From Deltaproteobacteria bacterium UBA2385 (GTDB taxonomy: Bacteria > Myxococcota_A > UBA796 > UBA2385): a stretch of DNA of 14,455 nt. The stretch spans positions 2,336 to 16,790 of the forward strand of contig DDSR01000389.1 in the NCBI GenBank assembly GCA_002343455.1, read 5' to 3'. The translations under genes were made by a program, and so were the position numbers. Positions 1-7,476 of the stretch are shown in pieces. How positions within the stretch are numbered: position 1 is the stretch's first letter; each line of letters begins with the position of its first letter. The notes below the pieces were generated by a model. The model saw only the letters and a program-made list of their open reading frames with translations. It was not told where the DNA came from and made no database searches.

Positions 1-1455
1 GACGCCGACGGCGACGGCTTCGACGTCGACGCGGACTGCAACGACGCCGACCCCGCCGTTCACCCGGGCGCCGAGGAGGTGTGCGGCAACCACGTCGACG
101 ACAACTGTGATGGCGGCGCGGGAGAGTGCGCGTGGGACGGCGATTACGGGGTCGACACCATCGGCGTGCGGCTCAAGGGCCGCTACGCGACCGAGCTCAC
201 GGGCTGGGACGTGAACGGCGGGGGCGACGTCGACGGAGACGGCTACGACGATGTGGTGGTGGGCGCGTCCTACGCGGACTCGGCGGGTTCGGACGCCGGC
301 AGCGCCTACCTCGTGAGCGGGCCCGCGTCGGCGGACCTGAGCCTGTACACCGAGGCCACGGCGCGCATCGACGGGGACTGGGAGGACGGCCGCTTCGGCA
401 AGCAGCTCGCCATCGTGGGGGACACGAACGGGGACGGCTACGCCGACGTGCTCGTCGGCGCGGCCGGCAACCGCGTGAAGGGCGCCGCCTACCTCTTCGA
501 GGGCCCGATCAGCGGGGAGCTCGACGCCGGCGACGCGGACCGCACCTGGGTGGGCCTCACCGACACGGACGGCCTGGGCGCCTCCCTCGCCGCCGCGGGG
601 GACGTCGACGGCGACGGCAAGGCCGACTTCCTCGTCGGCGCCCCGTACTACGATTCGGGCGCCGACGGGGCCGCCTACCTCTTCAGCGGAGACGCCGACT
701 CCCCGGGCGACGTGGACAAGGCCACGGGCCAGCTCTACTCCCGGTTTGAGAACGTGGGCGTCGGCCTCCAGGTGGCGGCCGCGGGGGACGTCGACGGCGA
801 CGGTTTCGACGACATCCTGGTCAACGCCGCCTCGGCCGACAGCACCTGGGCGGTGGCCCTGCTCGCAGGGCCCGTCACGGGCCGGATGTACGTCGAGGAC
901 GTGGCGGCGGCGATGTTCGTCGGGGCCACCGACCTCGACTTCTACGAGGGTCGGCGCCTCGCGGGCGGAGACCTGAACGGAGACGGCTACGCCGACGTGC
1001 TCATCGGGGCCACGGGCAACAGCAGCATCGACACTGGCCGCGTCTACCTCTTCGACGGTCCAGTGAGCGGAGACGAGGACACCTTCCTCGCCGACGCCAT
1101 CATCTCCGGCTCGGAGGAGGCCCAGAAGTTCGGCTACGCGGTGTCCGTACCCGGAGACGTCGACGGCGACGGCACCGGAGACGCCCTGATCACCGCCGCC
1201 GAGGACGACCTGTGGGGATACAGCTCGGGCGCCGCCTACCTCCTGCTCGGTCCCATCCGCGGGTCGGTGGAGGCGCGTGAGGACCGCGCGGTCGCGTTCC
1301 ACGGGCCCGGCCGGGACGCCGGGCTGCGCGCGGCCCAGTCCGCGGGCGACGTGAACGGCGATGGCCTCATCGATCTGATCGTCGGCGCCTACTACACCGA
1401 CGGGGACGCGCCGAACGCGGGCGCGGCGTTCCTATTGTTCGGCAATGGGAGCTGA
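1..1455 (+). CDS. FG-GAP repeat beta-propeller protein with MopE-type metal-binding motif (5' partial)
   Basis: The frame is open from the first base, so the start lies outside the window; 484 residues are visible, ending at TGA 1453-1455. The first 40 or so residues hold an Asp/Cys-rich stretch (DADGDGFD, then DADCNDADPAVHPGAEEVC and DDNCDGG), the MopE-type motif seen repeatedly in secreted proteins of deltaproteobacteria. Seven FG-GAP calcium loops of the form GDVDGDGYDDVVVGA follow, starting near bases 226, 421, 598, 787, 970, 1156 and 1348. Seven repeats with about 60 residues between them fit one complete integrin-alpha-like seven-bladed propeller. Each blade also carries an AYLF/GP-type strand. 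The family is extracellular or surface-bound and takes part in adhesion or ligand binding; the ligand here cannot be told. The sixth loop (GDVDGDGTGDALITA) departs most from consensus. Family confidence is high; function is open. Confidence 0.9.
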   Translation, partial: DADGDGFDVDADCNDADPAVHPGAEEVCGNHVDDNCDGGAGECAWDGDYGVDTIGVRLKGRYATELTGWDVNGGGDVDGDGYDDVVVGASYADSAGSDAGSAYLVSGPASADLSLYTEATARIDGDWEDGRFGKQLAIVGDTNGDGYADVLVGAAGNRVKGAAYLFEGPISGELDAGDADRTWVGLTDTDGLGASLAAAGDVDGDGKADFLVGAPYYDSGADGAAYLFSGDADSPGDVDKATGQLYSRFENVGVGLQVAAAGDVDGDGFDDILVNAASADSTWAVALLAGPVTGRMYVEDVAAAMFVGATDLDFYEGRRLAGGDLNGDGYADVLIGATGNSSIDTGRVYLFDGPVSGDEDTFLADAIISGSEEAQKFGYAVSVPGDVDGDGTGDALITAAEDDLWGYSSGAAYLLLGPIRGSVEAREDRAVAFHGPGRDAGLRAAQSAGDVNGDGLIDLIVGAYYTDGDAPNAGAAFLLFGNGS

Positions 1456-1456
1456 G

Positions 1457-1470
1457 GGCCCCCGAGGGCC
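1457..1470 (+). terminator. Short GC hairpin after the propeller gene
   Basis: Two bases after the stop codon, GGCCC and GGGCC can pair around a CCGA loop. No T tract follows, so this is only a candidate terminator or 3' stabilising hairpin. Confidence 0.3.
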
Positions 1471-1476
1471 AGACCG

Positions 1477-2138
1477 TTACCTGCCATGTTCACACTCCCA
1501 GGAGCAGGGTGGGTCGCGCACGAGTCGGACGGCGTCTTGGGACCGGCATCGGGCCACGGCACTCCGGGCCACGTCTGCGGTCGGGCCGCCGGTCGGGGGC
1601 ACGAAGACGCTCGAAGCCTGAAGCGAGGGGCAGCAACGGGCGGCGGCGCTGCGCCTGGCCACGGAGAACACCGTCCAACGGGCATCCAGGGGCCCCCGCG
1701 ACGGCGACCACTCCCCCGCCTGTGAGCTTGGTTGAGGGTATCCAGGGCGCCAGGGAGGAGCCGACCCGCCCAGGATGGCGCCCGACATGGCGGCGATCTC
1801 GTCGACGAGCGCGGGCACTTCTAAGGGGACGACCCCGGCCCGATCCACCGGCCGCCCGCCTCGGTCTGGCCAGTCCGTGTTGATGCTGGACGCCGCCCAC
1901 CACCCAAACTCCAGCCGCTACCACTTCAACACGCTGCGCTGCGCGACCCGGGATGCGGAGCCGCTCGCGGTGCCCCGTTCGGGTTGGTGCTCGCGTCGTG
2001 GAAGTACACGGGCGCTACGGTGTCGTTCTCATGGGCGCGGCCCGGGAGGCGGACCCGCTGCACGCGCGCCGTCGACCGTCCCAACGGGAACTCGTCGACG
2101 TCGTGGATATCGGCTCTCGGCGGTAGCCTCCATCGTCC
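1477..2138 (-). pseudogene. Possible decayed gene, unidentified
   Basis: This stretch of nearly 800 bases holds no convincing intact gene. On the minus strand, pieces with balanced, protein-like composition appear in different frames. One piece (about 2138 down to 1926) includes DIHDVDEFPLGR and VRLPGRAHENDTVAPVYFHD. It has no start codon and runs into TGA at 1926-1928. Another frame takes over with RVAQRSVLKW, is cut by TAG at 1918-1920, and goes on as RLEFGWWAASSINTDWPD and GVVPLEVPALVDEIAAMSGA. Below about 1760 the same frame becomes low in information and ends near 1477. This looks like one gene broken by a frameshift and a nonsense change. I do not recognise the family. The plus-strand frames here are Ser/Arg/Pro-rich shadows. 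It may equally be chance-open high-GC sequence. Confidence 0.3.
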
Positions 2139-2245
2139 CGGTCAGAATCTGTCCGGGGTCCTCAGAGTCGGCCGGTTAGCATCGGTTGCCCGTTCGCGCG
2201 TTTCGCGTGAGCGACAACTACCGCCCCATCGATCCGGAGCACGGC

Positions 2246-3979
2246 GTGAACGAGACGCTCTTCCCGACCCACCGCCAGCCCGCCCTGCGGGACGCCGTGC
2301 GTGACCTGGCGCAGGCGGGCGAGACCGAGAGGGGTGCGGTCTACACCAAGCCCGAGATCGTGCGGACGATTCTCGACCTCGCCGGGTACACGCCGGACCG
2401 GCCGCTCCACCGGATGCGTCTTCTGGAGCCGTCCTTCGGCGGCGGCGACTTCCTGTTCCCGGTGGTCGACCGTCTCCTCGCCGCGTTCACGGCTCATGGC
2501 GGCACGCCCGCCCATGTTCGCCAGCTCGCGGACGCGGTCAGGGGCGTCGAGGTCCACAAGGCTGCGTTCGAGAGGACGTGCGACGCGCTCATCGACCGGC
2601 TCGTCGCGTGGGGTGCGGGCGTGAACGACGCGGCCTGGACAGTCGACCGCTGGCTGAGCCAAGACGACTTCCTGCTGTGGCCGGACACCGACGCGAAGGA
2701 CTTCGTGGTCGGGAACCCGCCTTACGTGAGGCAGGAGCGCATCCCGGGTCCGCTGCTCGAGGAGTACCGACGCCGGTACAAGACGATCTACGATCGCGCC
2801 GACCTGTACGTTCCGTTCTACGAGCGCGGACTTGACCTGCTCGCCCCAGGCGGGCGTCTCGCGTTCATCTGTGCGAACCGTTGGCTGAAGAACAAGTACG
2901 GCGGGCCGCTGCGCGAGCACGCTTCGTCTGGCTTTCACCTTCGGTACTTCATCGATCTCGAGGGGGCGCCCGCGTTCCACTCTGAAGTGATCGCCTACCC
3001 TGCGATCACCGTGTTCGAGCGAGGGTCCGCAGGAATCACCCGCATCGCCAGGCGGCCCGAAGTCAGCGACGTGTCGCTCGCCCGCCTCGTCGATGCGATG
3101 CTCCACGGGGGCTCCGAGAGCGACGACCGCGTCAACGACGTGGCCCGAGCCGTCGCCGGACCGGCCCCCTGGCTGCTGGACTCGCCCGAGCGGCTGCGCC
3201 TGCTGCGGCGGCTGGAATCCGAGCTCCCCGACATGGAGGGCGCGGGCTGCAAGGTGGGCATCGGCGTCGCCACCGGAGCAGACAAGGTCTTCATCGGCAA
3301 GTACGACGAACTCCCGGTAGAGGACGCCCGAAAGCTCCCCCTTGCAATGGCGTCGGACCTCGTCGGGTCAAGCATCCGCTGGCGCGGCTGGGGCGTGATC
3401 AACCCCTTCGCGGAGGACGGCACGCTCGCGAGCCTCGACGCGTACCCGCGCTTCGGGGCGTACTTGCTCGAGCACGAGGAGCGCGTCGCTGGCCGCCACT
3501 GCGCGAAGAAGAACGTGAACGGCTGGTACCGCACGATCGACCGGATCTGGCCTGCCCTGACCACCACGCCGAAGCTGCTGATCCCCGACATCAAGGGTGA
3601 GCCCACGGTCGTATTCGACGAAGGGCACTTCTATCCGCACCACAACCTGTACTACGTGGTGTCGGACCGCTGGGAGCTGCCGGCCCTGGGGACCATCCTG
3701 CGCTCGTCGCTCGCCGTGATGTTCATTTCGTCCTACTGCGTGCGCATGAGCGGGGGTTTCCTTCGGTTCCAGGCTCAGTACCTGCGCCGCATCCGCGTTC
3801 CTCGCTGGGAAGACCTCTCTGAAGCCCAGCGTCAGGCCCTAAGGGACGCGAGCACGTCGCTCGAAATGGACGTCATCGACGCCGCCGTCGCAACAGCCTA
3901 CCGTCTGACTGCGCACGAGTTAGAATACGTGCGCCGCGCGTCCGACGAAGCGCGAGTTCCCCGGAAGGCCGCATCGTGA
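2246..3979 (+). CDS. Type II DNA adenine-N6 methyltransferase, PaeR7I/XhoI type (Eco57I-like)
   Basis: This enzyme methylates adenine in the recognition site and protects host DNA from the endonuclease encoded next. With a GTG start at 2246 the protein has 577 residues. The N-terminus carries GAVYTKPEIV (about 30-39), a motif X-like region. The AdoMet-binding motif I is EPSFGGGDF (61-69), GVEVHKAAF lies near 100-108, and the catalytic motif IV is NPPY (157-160), typical of N6-adenine enzymes. The C-terminal half (roughly 300-540), with SIRWRGWGVINPF and LRFQAQYLRRIRVP, resembles the TaqI/Eco57I-type target-recognition region. The start at 2246 is preceded by GGAG at 2236-2239. In-frame TTG at 2186 and GTG at 2207 would add 20 or 13 residues but have no visible ribosome site. 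The gene overlaps the endonuclease gene by four bases (GTGA). CTCGAG specificity is inferred from the partner. Confidence 0.9.
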   Translation: MNETLFPTHRQPALRDAVRDLAQAGETERGAVYTKPEIVRTILDLAGYTPDRPLHRMRLLEPSFGGGDFLFPVVDRLLAAFTAHGGTPAHVRQLADAVRGVEVHKAAFERTCDALIDRLVAWGAGVNDAAWTVDRWLSQDDFLLWPDTDAKDFVVGNPPYVRQERIPGPLLEEYRRRYKTIYDRADLYVPFYERGLDLLAPGGRLAFICANRWLKNKYGGPLREHASSGFHLRYFIDLEGAPAFHSEVIAYPAITVFERGSAGITRIARRPEVSDVSLARLVDAMLHGGSESDDRVNDVARAVAGPAPWLLDSPERLRLLRRLESELPDMEGAGCKVGIGVATGADKVFIGKYDELPVEDARKLPLAMASDLVGSSIRWRGWGVINPFAEDGTLASLDAYPRFGAYLLEHEERVAGRHCAKKNVNGWYRTIDRIWPALTTTPKLLIPDIKGEPTVVFDEGHFYPHHNLYYVVSDRWELPALGTILRSSLAVMFISSYCVRMSGGFLRFQAQYLRRIRVPRWEDLSEAQRQALRDASTSLEMDVIDAAVATAYRLTAHELEYVRRASDEARVPRKAAS

Positions 3980-4776
3980 CCGTTAAACTGCTTCCCGATT
4001 CGTTCGACGACCAAGCTGCTGCGGCCGTGAAGGCCTTCTGGACCGGGCGGACTGCTCCCTCCTCGGGCACACAGGGCGGAACCCGAGACGGCGTGATCGG
4101 CGGCAAGAACATGGACGCCTTTGTCGGACTCGTCCGGCTGGTCGCGGTCCACTGCGGCCTCCCGGCGTCAGCGGTGTACACGAACAAGGGGAACGTGATC
4201 CTGCCCGGGTACTTCCGGGCCACAAAGAACTGGGACGTGCTCGTGGTTCACCGCAGGCGCTTGATCGCAGTCTTCGAGTTCAAATCGCAGGTCGGGTCGT
4301 TCGGCAACAACTTCAACAACCGGTCCGAGGAGGTCATCGGCGCGGCGGCGGATCTGTGGGTCGCGCATCATCACGGCGCTTACTCGGACGACCCTGATGG
4401 GCATGATGCGGGACCGATGCTCGTGCACGAGCCGGACCCCTTGATCAATCCGGAGATCCAGCGCGATCCCCGCCCGCCGTTCCTGGCGTGGCTGATGCTC
4501 CTGGAGGAGTGCCCGAAGTCGCTGACTGCCGTGTCGGTGAGCGAGCCGCACTACAAGGTCTTCCCGGAGTTCCAGGGGGCGTCCTACGCGAAGCGGTACC
4601 AGCTCCTCTGCGAGCGGTTGGTGGAGCGGCAGCTCTATGGGGCGGCGGCGCTGCTGCTGTCCACGCCGAAGGATGGGGCGGCGAAGGGGATGTTCCGTTC
4701 GTTGTCGGAGGCGACCAGTCTGCGAACGATGTTCACCGAGTTTGGAGCACGAGCGGCTGCTTCGACTTCCGCGTAG
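3976..4776 (+). CDS. Type II restriction endonuclease, PaeR7I (XhoI) family
   Basis: The 266-residue protein matches the PaeR7I/XhoI family, whose members cut CTCGAG. Visible family blocks are GGKNMDAFVGLV (42-53), NVILPGYFRATKNWD (73-87), FEFKSQVGSFGNNFNNRSEE (100-119), FLAWLMLLEECP (169-180), VFPEFQGASYAKRY (195-208) and CERLVERQLY (212-221). The PD-(D/E)XK catalytic residues are most likely Asp87, Glu101 and Lys103, and all are present, so nothing suggests an inactive enzyme. The length is slightly above the roughly 246 residues usual for PaeR7I. The GTG start lies within the methyltransferase stop region (GTGA, 3976-3979), implying translational coupling and methylase made first. No controller (C) protein gene is visible. 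The gene ends convergent with the downstream hydroxylase gene. Confidence 0.93.
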   Translation: MTVKLLPDSFDDQAAAAVKAFWTGRTAPSSGTQGGTRDGVIGGKNMDAFVGLVRLVAVHCGLPASAVYTNKGNVILPGYFRATKNWDVLVVHRRRLIAVFEFKSQVGSFGNNFNNRSEEVIGAAADLWVAHHHGAYSDDPDGHDAGPMLVHEPDPLINPEIQRDPRPPFLAWLMLLEECPKSLTAVSVSEPHYKVFPEFQGASYAKRYQLLCERLVERQLYGAAALLLSTPKDGAAKGMFRSLSEATSLRTMFTEFGARAAASTSA

Positions 4777-4861
4777 CAATGATTCGCGTCAACGAACCCG
4801 CGGTGCCGCTTCCCAAGACGGCTGGTGAGAGAGTCACGCTTCAGCTGGGGCAGCACAGACC

Positions 4862-5575
4862 CTACCCCTCCTCCTGCCCCGCCACCCGGCGCCGCACGAC
4901 GTCCGGATCGGCCAGCGCGGGGATCGCTTCGGCCCCCCGCATCCAGGCCGCGGCGGAGTAGCGAGGGACCCAGGCCGGCAGCACCTCGTGCGGCACGGCC
5001 TCGCTGCGGAAGATCACCAGCCGGTCCCAGAGGGGGTCGACCTCCATCGGCTGGCCCCGCACCCAGGCCCGCAGACGGCCGCCGTGCTCGGGGCGCCAGT
5101 CGGGGTTGAGGTAGACGATCGCCGTGAACAGGCGGTTCCTGTCACCGGGCAGGGCGTCCACGTGCCGGGCGTACCGGGCACCGCCCCCGGGGTAGCAGGC
5201 GAGCTGCACGCTGAAGCGAGGCAGGCCGACCCAGGTCGCCTCGATCAGGGCCTGGCGCAGCCGATCGAACCAGGCCCACACCGCCTCCAGCACCGGGTCG
5301 GGGCCCAGCTCCTCCAGCGTCGCGACACGGTCCGAGCGCAGCGCCGGGATGAGGCGCCCGTCGTGCCCCAGACCCGCTGGCACCAGGGCACCCCGGCTGT
5401 CGAGCTGCTCCAGGCGTGCCCGCAGGAGGGTGGCGAGCGGGTGGCCCAGCGCGCCATCCCGCAGGACCAGGCCGCCGCTGCCGAGCTCCTGAACCTCCGC
5501 GTCGGTGAAGTGGGGGACCGGAACCGGGGAGCCCAGCCCGTCCAGGAGCAGGGGCAGGAGCGGGGACAGGATCAT
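4862..5575 (-). CDS. 2-oxoglutarate/Fe(II) dioxygenase, EGLN/PHD-like prolyl hydroxylase
   Basis: The 237-residue protein has the double-stranded beta-helix core of prolyl-4-hydroxylase-type dioxygenases, which use Fe(II), O2 and 2-oxoglutarate. The iron triad is His138 and Asp140 in RYARHVD, with His196 in VPHEVLPA. Arg205 in PRYSAAAWMRG should bind 2-oxoglutarate. The blocks CYPGGGARYARHVD, AIVYLNPDW, GGRLRAW and PHEVLPAWVPRYS closely follow the pattern of animal EGLN oxygen sensors and the bacterial PHD of Pseudomonas, which hydroxylates EF-Tu. The target here is unknown. The start is ATG 5575, preceded by GAGGTG at good spacing; an upstream in-frame start at 5611 lacks such a site. The protein has no clear signal peptide and should be cytoplasmic. 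It lies 87 bases downstream of the FecR-like gene, on the same strand. Confidence 0.85.
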   Translation of the reverse strand: MILSPLLPLLLDGLGSPVPVPHFTDAEVQELGSGGLVLRDGALGHPLATLLRARLEQLDSRGALVPAGLGHDGRLIPALRSDRVATLEELGPDPVLEAVWAWFDRLRQALIEATWVGLPRFSVQLACYPGGGARYARHVDALPGDRNRLFTAIVYLNPDWRPEHGGRLRAWVRGQPMEVDPLWDRLVIFRSEAVPHEVLPAWVPRYSAAAWMRGAEAIPALADPDVVRRRVAGQEEG

Positions 5576-5662
5576 GGCGCACCTCGCGAGCCTCGCCAGG
5601 CGCACCCGCAAGCTAAGCCGCCCGGGCAGGGCCCGTCGCGAGCCAGGTCGCCCGGTGCATCC

Positions 5663-7476
5663 TCAGGGCCGCCAGATGACCCCTGCGGCGATGTTGGCCA
5701 TGCCCAGGCTGCCGCCCTCCAGCCGGGTCGGCCGGTCCGGGCTGTCCAGCTCGATGTCGTAGGAGGAGCGGAGCCCCGCGCGGACGAAGGGGTCGACCCG
5801 GCCCAGGGTGCGCAGGACCGACAGGCCCATGTCGAGGTGCACCCGGGAGCAGCTGCCCTCGACCAGGCAGGGGCCCGCCCCCAGGGTGGCGTCCGTGCCC
5901 ACCTGCCAGGCGGTGCCGTAGGCCAGGGCCAGGCGAGGGGCGGGTTGCGCGACGAAGCCCTGCGGCCGTGGAAGGGCCGGGTCCTCATCCGAGAGGCGCA
6001 TCTTCGGGTTGATCACCACGCCGAAGCCGAGGTCCCAGGAGAGCTGGTTGCCGCCGGAGAAACCGGCGAAGAGCTCCCAGGCGCTCCAGGTCAACCACCG
6101 AGCCGACGTGAGGGGCATCAGGGTGGTGACGCCGGGGTCGAAGGGGTCGTCCGTCGCCTCGAAGCTCCGCACGCTGACCTCGCGCACCTGCATGGTCCCG
6201 ACGAGGGCGGTGCCTTCCAGCCACATCCGCCCGCCGTGGACCAGCAGGCGCACAGGCAGGCGCGCGAAGACGTGGCCGCCGACGTCGATGCGCGACTCAG
6301 CCTGCAGATCGTCCTCGAAGACCTGGAGGTCGACCTCGCTCCAGGCGCCCGGGCCGCCCAGGGACGGACGGAGCTCGAAGCGACCGGGACGGATCCACGG
6401 CTCGAGCAGGCTGTCCCGTGCGGCCCAGCGCGCCCGACCCGGCAGATCGGCGCGGGCGACCTCGATGGTGGCGCCGGCGGCGCTGCGGTCGTCGGTCGAG
6501 ACGCGGACCTGGGCGGGCTCCCCCCAGGTGTCGACCTGGACCTGGTGCAGGCCGCTGTCGATGGGGACCGCCCCGATGCTGACCAGGGCGGCCCGGCCGT
6601 CGGCGCCTCGGACGCGGCGGAAGCCCATCGGCGGCAGGCGCTGGCCGTCGATGGTGATGGTGTCGGGCTGGGCGATGCCCTGGAGCACCAGCCGATGGGG
6701 ATGGCGTTCGGGCGAGGCCCAGGCCTCGGGGGGAGGAGGCGCGGCCCAGAGCTGCGCGGCGAGCGCGTCGAGCTCGCGCTTGGCCTCGGCGAGGGTGGCC
6801 AGGGCGGCCGCTCGATCGTCGACCGAGGCGGCCAGGACGCGGCCCTCCCCGATCCGCGAGGCCGTGCCCCCCGGGACCTCGATCGCGGGTCCCGACAGAC
6901 CCGCCAGCGACACGCCGTGGCCCTGCGGGGTGTCGAGGCGAACAGATCGTCCTCGGGACTGACCGTGATCAGCGCCTCTCCGTCGCCCGGATCGAGGACC
7001 TCGACCCGAAAGATGCTGTGCTGTCGACCGGCGGTGACGTCCGAGTAGCCCAGGGCGACCGGGACCGGCGTCTTGCGATCGAGGTCGGAGCGGGAGTCCA
7101 GGACGTAGTAGTCGACGATGCCGCGGACCTGCCGCAGCTCGGCGTCGATCCAGAGCAGCGAGCCGCCGCGCACGGTGACCAGCGCCCGGGCGCCGACCTC
7201 CTCGAGGGTGAGGTCGGTGGCATGCCAGGTCTCGACCCAGTCGCCGTTGCACAACAGCAGCCCGACCTCTGCCTCCCGGCTGGCGCGGACCGGCCGCTGC
7301 AGGCGGGTGTTCTCGAGGGGGCGGTGCACCCGCACGTGGTGGAAGCGCTCCGGGGTCTGGACCTCGGCGCTGTGATCGACGACGTCGGCGATCCGCCCCC
7401 AGGTCTCGCGGCCCAGCGCCTCGCAGGGGGTCGACCAGGGGGAGGCGAAGGCGGCGCCCAGCAGCAGCGTGATCAC
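5663..7476 (-). CDS. FecR-like secreted protein with beta-rich C-terminal region (one frame break)
   Basis: Translation begins at GTG 7476, overlapping the kinase stop as GTGA. The N-terminus MITLLLGAAFASPWS looks like a very short, uncharged signal peptide. Residues of about 60-200 resemble the FecR domain: EAEVGLLLCNGDWVETW, ALVTVRGGSLLWID, GYSDVTAGRQHSIFRVEVLD and, after the break, LDTPQGHGVSLAGLSGPAIE. To pass from EDDLF to RLDTPQG, one base must be missing near 6940, giving about 604 residues. A helical stretch (RAAALATLAEAKRELDALAAQ) and domains rich in beta strands follow. The last 120 residues or so (LSWDLGFGVVINPKM through LGMANIAAGVIW) have the alternating pattern and near-terminal aromatic of an outer-membrane barrel. 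FecR domains commonly sense or relay envelope signals. FecR assignment is moderate and the barrel is inference. A broken gene is the alternative. Confidence 0.68.

Noticed and set aside
1775..2179. Plus-strand 134-residue frame in the gap before the methyltransferase
   Set aside because: Ser/Arg/Pro-rich composition with no motif; the minus strand looks more protein-like.
2162..3106. 314-residue minus-strand frame opposite the methyltransferase
   Set aside because: The sense strand carries clear methyltransferase motifs and this frame has none.
4988..7048. 686-residue plus-strand frame rich in His, Gln and Arg
   Set aside because: It is the antisense shadow of the prolyl hydroxylase and FecR-like genes and has no recognisable domain.
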